From DASQJL01 sp036380835 (GTDB lineage Bacteria > Eisenbacteria > RBG-16-71-46 > SZUA-252): a stretch of 52,433 nucleotides of DNA. This document shows positions 33,021 through 40,388 of this stretch, piece after piece. Numbering within the stretch: position 1 is the first letter of the stretch; each line of letters opens with the position of its first letter. The stretch is from assembly GCA_036380835.1 (NCBI GenBank), contig DASVDZ010000078.1, forward strand, positions 1 to 52,433, in the 5' to 3' direction. The notes under the pieces were generated by a model. It did no database searches. It was not told where the DNA came from and saw only the letters and a list, made by a program, of their open reading frames with translations. Position numbers and translations under genes: made by a program.

Positions 33021-34092
33021 AGCGCGCGGCGCGCGCGGACCCGGCCGCTCCGAGCGGCCGGAGCGAATCCGGGTCCGCGGCCGCCCGCTCGACCGCGCGG
33101 CTCCAGGCCACGACGTCTCCCGACGGCACCACGACGCCGCCGTCACCGACGACTTCCGGGAGCGCGCCTCCGTCCCCGACCAGCGACGGCACGCCGGCGG
33201 CCATCGCGAGGAGTGGCGGGATGCCGAACCCCTCGTAGCGGGAGGGGTAGAGGAAGAGAGACGCCCCGGCGTAGAGCGCGGCGAGGTCCGAGTCGGCGAC
33301 GTAGCCGGGAAAGTGGGCCCTGAGCCCGAGCGCCGCCGCGCGGGCGCGGCAGGCTTCGCCCTCCGGGGTTGGCGCCCCCGCGAGGACGAGGTCGGGGAGG
33401 CGAGCGCCGCGGGCCGCGGCGGCGGCGAGGGCGTCGAGGAGAACGTCGAGCCCTTTTCGCGGATCGAATCCCCCGAGGTAGAGCCAGTAGGGCGCCCCCC
33501 CGAAACGCGCCCGGGCCGCTTCGGCGGAACCGGGGGAGGGCGGGCCGAACCATCGGGGCAGGGCGCACGGGATCACCGTCGCCTTCGCCGCGTCGGCCGG
33601 GAGACGCGCGGCGATGTCGCGGCGGCTCGCCTCGCTCAGCGTGACGATCACGGCCGCCTCCCGAGCGGAGCGGCGCACCGCGTCGCGATAGAGCGCGCGA
33701 TGGAGGATCGCGGGGCGGGGCCACGGCACGTGGCGCGGGGCGACCCAGGGGATCAGGTCATGGAGCGAGAGGAGCGAGGGAAAGGGGAGCCCCTTCGGTA
33801 CCCCGTGATTCCAGGTCGCGTGGTAGAGATCGGGCGGGGGATCGATCGCGCGCAGGAGCCGGGGAAGCGCGCGCCCTTCCCACCGGATGCGGCCCCGGGG
33901 CGCGGCATCGACCGCCACCGCGATCGCCGCCGGCGCGCGCCCCGGGGGGAGCGGCCGGTTCGACACGCCGACGAAGGAGATCCCTCGCGCGGAGAGTTCC
34001 TCGAGCACTTGCGTGACCAGGACGCCGATGCCGGTGACCGTGGGGAGGGCGAGCGGCCGGAGGTCGATGGCGACGCGCAGCGGTCGGTTCAC
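32944..34092 (-). CDS. GT4-family glycosyltransferase (only minus-strand gene of the glycan locus)
   Basis: A 382-residue GT-B enzyme with IDLRPL and TGIG near the N-terminus, the segment LYHATWNHG, LYLGGFDPRKGLDVL and YPSRYEGFGIPPLLAMAAG. In the last motif the second Glu of the usual E-x7-E pair is Leu, which could weaken donor-phosphate contacts. Its 3' end runs 77 bases into the opposing GT2 gene. Divergent from the next gene, with 93 bases between starts. Confidence 0.87.
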   Translation of the reverse strand: MNRPLRVAIDLRPLALPTVTGIGVLVTQVLEELSARGISFVGVSNRPLPPGRAPAAIAVAVDAAPRGRIRWEGRALPRLLRAIDPPPDLYHATWNHGVPKGLPFPSLLSLHDLIPWVAPRHVPWPRPAILHRALYRDAVRRSAREAAVIVTLSEASRRDIAARLPADAAKATVIPCALPRWFGPPSPGSAEAARARFGGAPYWLYLGGFDPRKGLDVLLDALAAAAARGARLPDLVLAGAPTPEGEACRARAAALGLRAHFPGYVADSDLAALYAGASLFLYPSRYEGFGIPPLLAMAAGVPSLVGDGGALPEVVGDGGVVVPSGDVVAWSRAVERAAADPDSLRPLGAAGSARAARFTVEALAERMTRAYERAASRRAGSA

Positions 34093-34149
34093 GGGCGGAC
34101 CCTACGGGAGCCCGCGGGGGGTGGTCAACGTCTCCGCGCATCCCTCGCC

Positions 34150-34179
34150 TTGACTTCACCTTGCACGCCCCGGTAGGCT
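34150..34179 (+). promoter_or_regulatory. Sigma-70-type promoter; predicted leaderless start
   Basis: TTGACT (34150-34155), an 18-base spacer and TAGGCT (34174-34179) form a good promoter. Transcription would begin about seven bases later, at the GTG start codon (34186), giving a message with little or no leader and no Shine-Dalgarno sequence. Confidence 0.55.
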
Positions 34180-34185
34180 CAACGG

Positions 34186-35355
34186 GTGGCGATTCCGGAG
34201 GCAACCGAGCGTCCCGAATGGGACGTCGTGTGGCTGAGTGACATCGCCTGGTCGGCCCTCTGGCAGCGTCCCCAGCAGCTCGCGACGCGGTTTCCGGATT
34301 CCGCGCGCATCCTGTTCGTGGAGCCCTGGACGCTCGGTCACCGGGCCGCCCTTCGGCCGGCCGAGGTTGCCCCGCGCGTGCGGCGCGTCTCGTTTCCCTT
34401 TCTCCCGCTCCACGCGCGCTCGGCTCGTCTCCGCCGCGCGGCGTACGCGATGGGGGGTTCCCCGATCATGACCGGAGCGCTGTTCTCCGTGCAGCGCGCC
34501 TGGGCCGGGCGGATCGCCGCGCGTCGCGCCGGGACGCGGCGGCTCCTGGTCGTGCAGAATTTCATGGCGGCGCCGTTCCTCGACGCGCTTCGTCCCGATC
34601 GGGTCGTCTACGACATGATCGACGCGCCGCTCCACTTCGCGCCCGTCCCGCCGCGCCTCGTGCCCCGCTGGGAAGGGCTCCTCCGCCGCGCCGACCGAGT
34701 CGTGGTGACCTCCCGCCCGCTCGAGTCGCTCGCGTCGAGCGCCGGCGCGCGCGCCGTCTCGCTCCTCGGGAACGGCGTGGAGGCGTCGCGCTTCGATCCG
34801 GCGCGCGTCGCGCCCGCGACGCTCCCGGGGAATCCCGACGCCCCGATCGTGGGGTACGTCGGATCGCTCCACTCGTGGTTCGACCTGCCCTTGGTCTCGG
34901 CGCTCGCCCGCGCGCTCCCCGGGGCCCGAGTCGTCCTCGTCGGGCCGGCGCCCCCCTCGGTCGAGGAGGAGATCGCGCGCGCCTCGCGCGAGACGCCGAA
35001 TCTCCACTGGATCGGAGCGAGGCCGTACGCCGAGGTGCCGGGAATCGTGCGGGCGTTCCGCGTCGGCCTGATCCCGTTTCGGAGGACGCCGCTCACGGAG
35101 GCGGTCAATCCGGTGAAGCTCTACGAGTACGCCGCGGCGGGCGTGCCGTGCGTCACGACGCGCTTCAGCGACGAGGTGGACGCGTGGCGCGAAGCCGCGC
35201 GCGTCGCCGACGACGAGGCCTCGTTCGTCGCCGCGGCGCGGGCGCTCCTCGCCGCGCCCGCCGATCCCGCGCTACTCCTCGCCTTCGCGCGCCGCCACGA
35301 CTGGGACGCGATCGGCCGCCGCTTCGTCTCGATCTGCCTGGAGAACGCCGCGTGA
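34186..35355 (+). CDS. GT-B glycosyltransferase (GT4/GT1-like)
   Basis: A 389-residue protein. VWLSDIAWSALWQRPQQLA near the N-terminus and VGYVGSLHSWFD, WIGARPYAEVPGIV and NPVKLYEYAAAGVP in the C-terminal half are typical of glycosyltransferases in polysaccharide clusters that act on rhamnan or teichuronic-like chains. The conserved Glu lies in KLYEYAAAG. The start is GTG with no ribosome-binding site. It overlaps the next gene by GTGA. Confidence 0.83.
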   Translation: MAIPEATERPEWDVVWLSDIAWSALWQRPQQLATRFPDSARILFVEPWTLGHRAALRPAEVAPRVRRVSFPFLPLHARSARLRRAAYAMGGSPIMTGALFSVQRAWAGRIAARRAGTRRLLVVQNFMAAPFLDALRPDRVVYDMIDAPLHFAPVPPRLVPRWEGLLRRADRVVVTSRPLESLASSAGARAVSLLGNGVEASRFDPARVAPATLPGNPDAPIVGYVGSLHSWFDLPLVSALARALPGARVVLVGPAPPSVEEEIARASRETPNLHWIGARPYAEVPGIVRAFRVGLIPFRRTPLTEAVNPVKLYEYAAAGVPCVTTRFSDEVDAWREAARVADDEASFVAAARALLAAPADPALLLAFARRHDWDAIGRRFVSICLENAA

Positions 35356-37724
35356 AACGCGCCGGATTCACCTGGAGGTGGGCCTACGCCCTGGTCGCGG
35401 TCCTGGTGCTCGTCTTCTTCTACCCGCTCGTTCTCGGGAAGGTCTTCGTCTCTCCCGACTCGGTGGCCCCGGCCGGCTTCGCCAAGATCGCCATGGAGGC
35501 GCTCCGGGCGCGGCACGTGTACGCGCTCTGGAACCCGTATCACTTCCTCGGCATGCCGACCTTCGGGAGCCTCGCCTTCGTCCCGTACGTCTATCCGCCC
35601 GATCCGGTCTTCGGCTTCCTGAACGCGACGCTCCACTTCCCCGACCTGACGTGGCTCCTCGCGCACTACCTGCTCCTCGCGCTCGCCATGGTCGCGCTCC
35701 TCCGCGCGCTCGGGGCCGGGCCCGAGACGGCGGCGCTCGGCGGCGTCACGCTCGCCCTGACGCCCAACCTCGTCGCGGTGGGCGCCTTCGGCCATGGCAG
35801 CCAGATCATGACGGCGGCCTACCTGCCGCTCCTTCTCCTCCTCTTCGACCGCTTCGCGCGCCGGGGCTCGCTCGTCGCGCTCGCCGGGTTCGCCCTCGCC
35901 GCCGCGTTCCAGCTCCTGCGGGGCCACGTGCAGATCGTCTTCTACTCCTGGCTCGCGCTGGGCGGGTACGCTCTCTTCCTGGCGGTCGACGCGGCGCGCG
36001 CGGGGCGCCGGGACGGCGCGGCCCGCGCGCTCGTCGGGCTCCTGATCGGCCTCGGGCTCGGCTTCGGCATGAGCGCCTTCCTCTACCTTCCGGTCCACGA
36101 GTACGCGAAGCTCTCCACGCGGAGCGCGGGGGAGGGGAGCGGCGCGGGGTTCGACTACGCCACGTCGTGGTCGTTCCATCCCCTCGAGACGCTGACCTTC
36201 GTCATCCCCTCCATGTTCGGCTTCGGAGGCCGGACCTACTGGGGAACGATGCCGTTCACCGACTACCCGAACTACATGGGGATCGTCCCGCTCGCCCTCG
36301 CCGTGGTCGGCGCGGTCCGCTCGCGCGGCCTGACCCGCTCGTACCTGCTCGCCCTCACGGGAGCGGCGCTCCTCGTCTCCTTCGGCAAGTACCTGAGGCC
36401 GCTCTACGCGCTCCTCTACGACCATCTCCCGTACTTCAACAAGTTCCGCGTCCCCGTGATGATCCTGGTGCTCGTCCAGTTCGCGACGGCCGCCCTCGCC
36501 GTGCTCGGGCTCGAGGTGGCCCTCCGCCGGCCGGCCTCGGAGGCGAAAGGGGCGAAAGGGGCGAAGGGGGGCGACCCCGGGGCGGCGTGGATGCGAGGTG
36601 CCATCCTCGCCGGCTTGGGCGCCGTCGCCGCGGTCGTGGTCCTCCAGCTCCTCGCTCCCGCGCTGACGCGGGCGGCGGAGCACGCGCGCTCCTGGATGAA
36701 CGCGGCGTCGGCCCGGCAGGCGCTCGACCTGGCCACGCTCGACGCGGTGAAGTCGGGCCTCTTCCTGGCCGCCGCGTGGGCCGTGATCGCCGCCTACCGC
36801 CGCGGCCGGCTGACCCGCCTCGCCGCCGCGCTCCTCGTGCTCGGCCTCACGGCCCTGGACCTCTGGATGGTCGACCGGAAGATCATGGACCCGCAGATCG
36901 CGAGCGCGCGGGAATACGCCGACAACTTCACCGAGACGCCGGAGATCGCCTACCTGCGCTCCGACACGACGCAGTACCGGGTGCTGCCGCTCCGGTGGGA
37001 CGACAGCCGGCTCGCGGCGTTCGGCATCGCGTCGGTGCTCGGCTACCACCCGGCGAAGCCGCGGCTCTACCAGGCGTTCATGGACACGGTCGGGATCCCG
37101 AACCTGGGGATCATCCGCCTCCTCAACGTGAAGTACGTCCTGACGGACGGCTACTATCCCGACACCACGAGCGGCGTCGCGCTCCGTCACGACGGCCCGG
37201 TCAAGGTCTACGAGGTGAAGGGCGCCCTGCCGCGCGCGTTCGTGGTCCACCGGCTCTTCCTCGCGGCCAATGCCTCGAACGCGCTCGCCGTCCTCCGCTC
37301 GAGCCTCACGCTCGATCCGCGCGCGGAGGCGGTCTGGGAGGGGATGCCTCCGACGCCGGGTCTCGAGCCCGCGACGCTTCCCGACTCGGTGACGACGCTC
37401 CGTTACGACTTCAACGAATCGGACTACATGGTCTCGAGCAACGCGCGAGGTCTCCTCGTCCAGGTGGACGAGTACGATCCCGACTGGACGGTGACGATCG
37501 ACGGGACCAAGGCCACGATCCACCGGGTGAACTATCTCATGCGGGGCGTGATCGTCCCGCCCGGCGTCCACCGCGTTCGGTTCCGGTACGAGCCGCGGGC
37601 CCTCGAGGCGGGCATCCGGATCTCGATCGCCTCCGTGATCGTCACCCTCCTGATCGCCGGGGCCGGCGCGATCCGCCGCCGCCGCGGCGCCGCCGCCGCG
37701 CTCCCCGAGCCCGCCGCGCGATGA
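35352..37724 (+). CDS. YfhO-family GT-C-like integral membrane protein
   Basis: A 790-residue membrane protein with about a dozen hydrophobic helices (first at 10-30) and a C-terminal periplasmic beta-rich domain (about 560-750) before a last helix. Motifs FYPLVLGKVFVSPDS, WNPYHFLGMP and FNKFRVPVMIL match the YfhO family; members in Gram-positives help add sugars to envelope polymers from polyprenyl-phosphate donors. A DPM-like synthase gene follows immediately (ATGA overlap), supporting that role. A 9-bp triplet repeat (36543-36569) encodes Ala-Lys-Gly repeats in a cytoplasmic loop. Confidence 0.82.
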   Translation: MKRAGFTWRWAYALVAVLVLVFFYPLVLGKVFVSPDSVAPAGFAKIAMEALRARHVYALWNPYHFLGMPTFGSLAFVPYVYPPDPVFGFLNATLHFPDLTWLLAHYLLLALAMVALLRALGAGPETAALGGVTLALTPNLVAVGAFGHGSQIMTAAYLPLLLLLFDRFARRGSLVALAGFALAAAFQLLRGHVQIVFYSWLALGGYALFLAVDAARAGRRDGAARALVGLLIGLGLGFGMSAFLYLPVHEYAKLSTRSAGEGSGAGFDYATSWSFHPLETLTFVIPSMFGFGGRTYWGTMPFTDYPNYMGIVPLALAVVGAVRSRGLTRSYLLALTGAALLVSFGKYLRPLYALLYDHLPYFNKFRVPVMILVLVQFATAALAVLGLEVALRRPASEAKGAKGAKGGDPGAAWMRGAILAGLGAVAAVVVLQLLAPALTRAAEHARSWMNAASARQALDLATLDAVKSGLFLAAAWAVIAAYRRGRLTRLAAALLVLGLTALDLWMVDRKIMDPQIASAREYADNFTETPEIAYLRSDTTQYRVLPLRWDDSRLAAFGIASVLGYHPAKPRLYQAFMDTVGIPNLGIIRLLNVKYVLTDGYYPDTTSGVALRHDGPVKVYEVKGALPRAFVVHRLFLAANASNALAVLRSSLTLDPRAEAVWEGMPPTPGLEPATLPDSVTTLRYDFNESDYMVSSNARGLLVQVDEYDPDWTVTIDGTKATIHRVNYLMRGVIVPPGVHRVRFRYEPRALEAGIRISIASVIVTLLIAGAGAIRRRRGAAAALPEPAAR
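36543..36569 (+). repeat. 9-bp tandem repeat, three copies, in the YfhO-like gene
   Basis: Two identical units gcgaaaggg and a third with one changed base (gcgaagggg) follow each other and encode AKGAKGAKG. The repeat is in frame, so copy-number change would only add or remove residues. Confidence 0.7.
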
Positions 37725-38434
37725 AGGCGCTTGTCATCATCCCGACCTACAACGAGCGGGAGAATCTCGAGGAGCTCCTGCGGCGGATCTTCGCGCTCGG
37801 GCAGCCGCTCGAGGTCCTGATCGTCGACGACAGCTCGCCCGACGGGACGGGGCAGCTGGCGGACGAGATCGCCGCCCGGAATCCGGCCGTCCACGTGATG
37901 CACCGCCCGGGGAAGCAGGGGCTCGGCTCCGCCTACGTCGCGGGGTTTCGCTACGTGCTCGACCGCGACTACGACGCGGCGTTCGAGATGGACGCCGACT
38001 TCTCGCACAGTCCCGAGAGCCTGCCCGACTTCCTGCGCGAGCTGGAACAGGCGGATCTGGTGCTCGGCTCGCGATACCTGTACGGCGTGACCGTCGTGAA
38101 CTGGCCGCTCTCGCGGCTCATCCTCTCCTACGGCGCGAACGTCTACAGTCGCGTCATCACCGGCATGCGGGTGAAGGACCTGACGGGCGGTTTCAAGTGC
38201 TTCCGCCGCCGCGTGCTCGAGGCCATCGACTGGAGCCGCGTCAAGTCCGACGGGTACGGGTTCCAGATCGAGATCAACTTCAAGGCCTGGCGGAAGGGGT
38301 TCCGGATCAAGGAAATCCCCATCCTCTTCGTCGACCGGCGCGCGGGCGTATCGAAGATGTCACGCCGGATCGTCTGGGAAGCGGCCTGGATGGTCTGGAG
38401 GCTCCGCCTCCTCGACCTGCTCGGCGCGCTCTAG
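37721..38434 (+). CDS. Polyprenol-phosphate mannosyltransferase-like GT2 (DPM1 type)
   Basis: A 237-residue enzyme with no membrane helix. VIIPTYNERENLEELL, IVDDSSPDGTG, EMDADFSHSPE, LTGGFKCFRR, SDGYGFQIE and RRAGVSKMS are the full set of DPM1/Ppm1 signatures. It should make polyprenyl-phosphate-hexose at the cytoplasmic face, probably feeding the YfhO-like protein encoded just upstream. ATG 37721 overlaps that gene's stop. Confidence 0.92.
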   Translation: MKALVIIPTYNERENLEELLRRIFALGQPLEVLIVDDSSPDGTGQLADEIAARNPAVHVMHRPGKQGLGSAYVAGFRYVLDRDYDAAFEMDADFSHSPESLPDFLRELEQADLVLGSRYLYGVTVVNWPLSRLILSYGANVYSRVITGMRVKDLTGGFKCFRRRVLEAIDWSRVKSDGYGFQIEINFKAWRKGFRIKEIPILFVDRRAGVSKMSRRIVWEAAWMVWRLRLLDLLGAL

Positions 38435-38444
38435 GGAGCGCCCC

Positions 38445-40388
38445 ATGGGCCTCTCGATCATCGTCGTCCACTACCGGACGGCGGACGCGTTGGGCCGGCT
38501 CCTCGCCTCGCTGCGCGAGGCGGCGCCCGCGCCGGTGCGCGAGATCGTGGTGGTGAACAATTCGGGCGAGGCGCTCGATGCGGTCGTCGCGGGAGCCGGA
38601 TGGCCGCTCCGCGTGATCGCACCGGGGCGGAACGTCGGGTACGCGCGGGGCGTCAACGCCGGGATCCGGGCCGCTTCGGGAGAGGACGTCCTGATCCTGA
38701 ACCCGGACGTCCAGGTCGAGTCGGGGTCGATCGAGGCGCTCGCACGCGCCGCCGAGCGGAACCCGAGGGCGGGCCTCCTCGCCCCGCGCCTCGAGAACCC
38801 GGACGGGACGCTTCAACTCTCCGCCCGCCGCTTCTACAATTGGAAGACGCTGCTCCTCAAGCGGGCCCCGCTCGGGCCGTGGAAGACGAGGAGCCGCGCG
38901 CTCCGTGAACACCTGATGATGGACTGGGACCACGCGCAGACGCGGCCGGTCGACTGGGTGATCGGCGCCGCGATGCTCGTCCGGCGGCAGGCGATGCGGG
39001 ACGTGGGGCTCATGGACGAGCGGTACTTCCTCTATTTCGAGGACGTCGACTGGTGCCAGCGGATGTGGCGCCACGGATACGAGGTGCTCTACGTTGCCGA
39101 CGCGCCGATGGTCCACGACTACGCCCGCGCCAGCGCGGGGCTTCGGCCCCGCTCGCTCCGCGCGCACGCGGCCGGGCTCCTCCGGTTCACCGAGAAATGG
39201 AGCGCCCTGGTGTACGCGCTGAGCCAGAACCGCCGCCGCGTCGTCCAGCTCCTCTCGCTCGTGGCCGATCTCGGCGCCGTGATCGCGGCGGGGCTCCTCG
39301 CGTACGGCGCGCGGCTCCTGCTCGACCCTTGGTTCGAGAAGCCGATCTTCCCGCTCTCCGCCTACGTCGGCCTCTTCGCGTTCGCGGTCGTCGTGTCGCT
39401 CGCGGCGCTCGCCGGGAACGGGCTCTATCGCCGGACGACGTTCCAGGACGGGATCGAGCGCGCGTTCCTCCTCGGACAGGCGGCGATCCAGGCCGAGCTC
39501 TTCCTCATGGCGTCGACCTTCCTCTTCCAGACCCCCCGCTATTCGCGCGTGCTGGTCCTCCTCTTCGGGCCGCTCCTCTTCGCGCTCCTGGTCGCCGGTC
39601 GCGCGTCCTTGGGCGGGCTCGCCGCCGGCGCGCGCCGCCGGGGTTTCGCGTTCCGGCGGGTCCTCCTGCTCGGCTCGGGGCCCGAGATGGAGCGCGCGCG
39701 CGACGCGCTCGAAGCGTCGCGCGGCGCCGGCTTCGAGCCGCTCCACGCGGCGCTCCCCGACGACGGGAGCGAGACGCCCGACCAAGCGACGACGCGGCTC
39801 CGCGCGCTCGTCGAGGCCGAGCGGATCCAGATCGCCTGCATCGTCCCCTCGCCGGCGGAGCTCCCGTACCTCCTGGCCATGGCCTCCGCGCTCCGCGACC
39901 TCGGCCTCGCGATCTACTGGGCCGGCCCGCTCGCGCAGCTCGGACCGCGCGAGGCGGCCCGGCGACTCGGCCCGCTCGACGCGCTCCTCCTCCACGCTCC
40001 GAGCCGGGGGCTCTCGGTCCGCGCGCGGAAGCGGGCGAGCGACCTGATCCTCTCGCTCTTCGTCGCGCCCTGGCGCTGGCGCGGGCTCGACGCGTACCTT
40101 AGGTCGCGCGAGGAGCCGCTCGGGCCCGGCGCGGCCTGGCGCCAGGTCTGGGAAGGGAAGCGGAGCTGGATCGGCCGCACGCCGTACGAACGCGACCGCT
40201 GGGCCGGCGTCCCCCCGTGGGCGCGCGTCGCCCTCGAATCGCTCCGCCCCGGGTTCGTCACGCCCGCCAACGGCGCCGCGGTCGACCGCGCGGCGCGGGT
40301 CGAGTCGGAGCTCGCGTACCTCTCACGCTTCTCGGTCGCCGAGGACCTCCGTCTCTTCCTTCGCGCGACCGCGGGGGCCGGTCGATGA
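38445..40388 (+). CDS. Fusion: GT2 glycosyltransferase plus degenerate WbaP-like phosphoglycosyltransferase
   Basis: A 647-residue two-module protein. Residues 1 to about 255 are a rhamnosyltransferase-like GT2 domain (IVVHYRTADALG, VVNNSGE, LILNPDVQV, YFEDVDWCQRM). Residues of about 265-390 have four membrane helices, as in the N-terminal part of WbaP-type enzymes, and about 400-500 form the Rossmann-like segment (FRRVLLLGSGPEME). From about 525 the C-terminus matches the beginning and end of the bacterial sugar-transferase domain (RKRASDLILSLF; QVWEGKRSWIGRTPYERD; SLRPGFVTPANG; YLSRFSVAEDLRLF). The middle part with the catalytic Asp-Glu pair and the KFRSM-like motif is missing. The PGT half is therefore probably not an active phosphoglycosyltransferase and may anchor or position the GT2 domain at a lipid-linked substrate. 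AGGGAG precedes the ATG. Confidence 0.8.
   Translation: MGLSIIVVHYRTADALGRLLASLREAAPAPVREIVVVNNSGEALDAVVAGAGWPLRVIAPGRNVGYARGVNAGIRAASGEDVLILNPDVQVESGSIEALARAAERNPRAGLLAPRLENPDGTLQLSARRFYNWKTLLLKRAPLGPWKTRSRALREHLMMDWDHAQTRPVDWVIGAAMLVRRQAMRDVGLMDERYFLYFEDVDWCQRMWRHGYEVLYVADAPMVHDYARASAGLRPRSLRAHAAGLLRFTEKWSALVYALSQNRRRVVQLLSLVADLGAVIAAGLLAYGARLLLDPWFEKPIFPLSAYVGLFAFAVVVSLAALAGNGLYRRTTFQDGIERAFLLGQAAIQAELFLMASTFLFQTPRYSRVLVLLFGPLLFALLVAGRASLGGLAAGARRRGFAFRRVLLLGSGPEMERARDALEASRGAGFEPLHAALPDDGSETPDQATTRLRALVEAERIQIACIVPSPAELPYLLAMASALRDLGLAIYWAGPLAQLGPREAARRLGPLDALLLHAPSRGLSVRARKRASDLILSLFVAPWRWRGLDAYLRSREEPLGPGAAWRQVWEGKRSWIGRTPYERDRWAGVPPWARVALESLRPGFVTPANGAAVDRAARVESELAYLSRFSVAEDLRLFLRATAGAGR

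Noticed and set aside
35121..37571. 816-codon minus-strand frame
   Set aside because: Shadow of the YfhO-like gene; biased composition and no motif.
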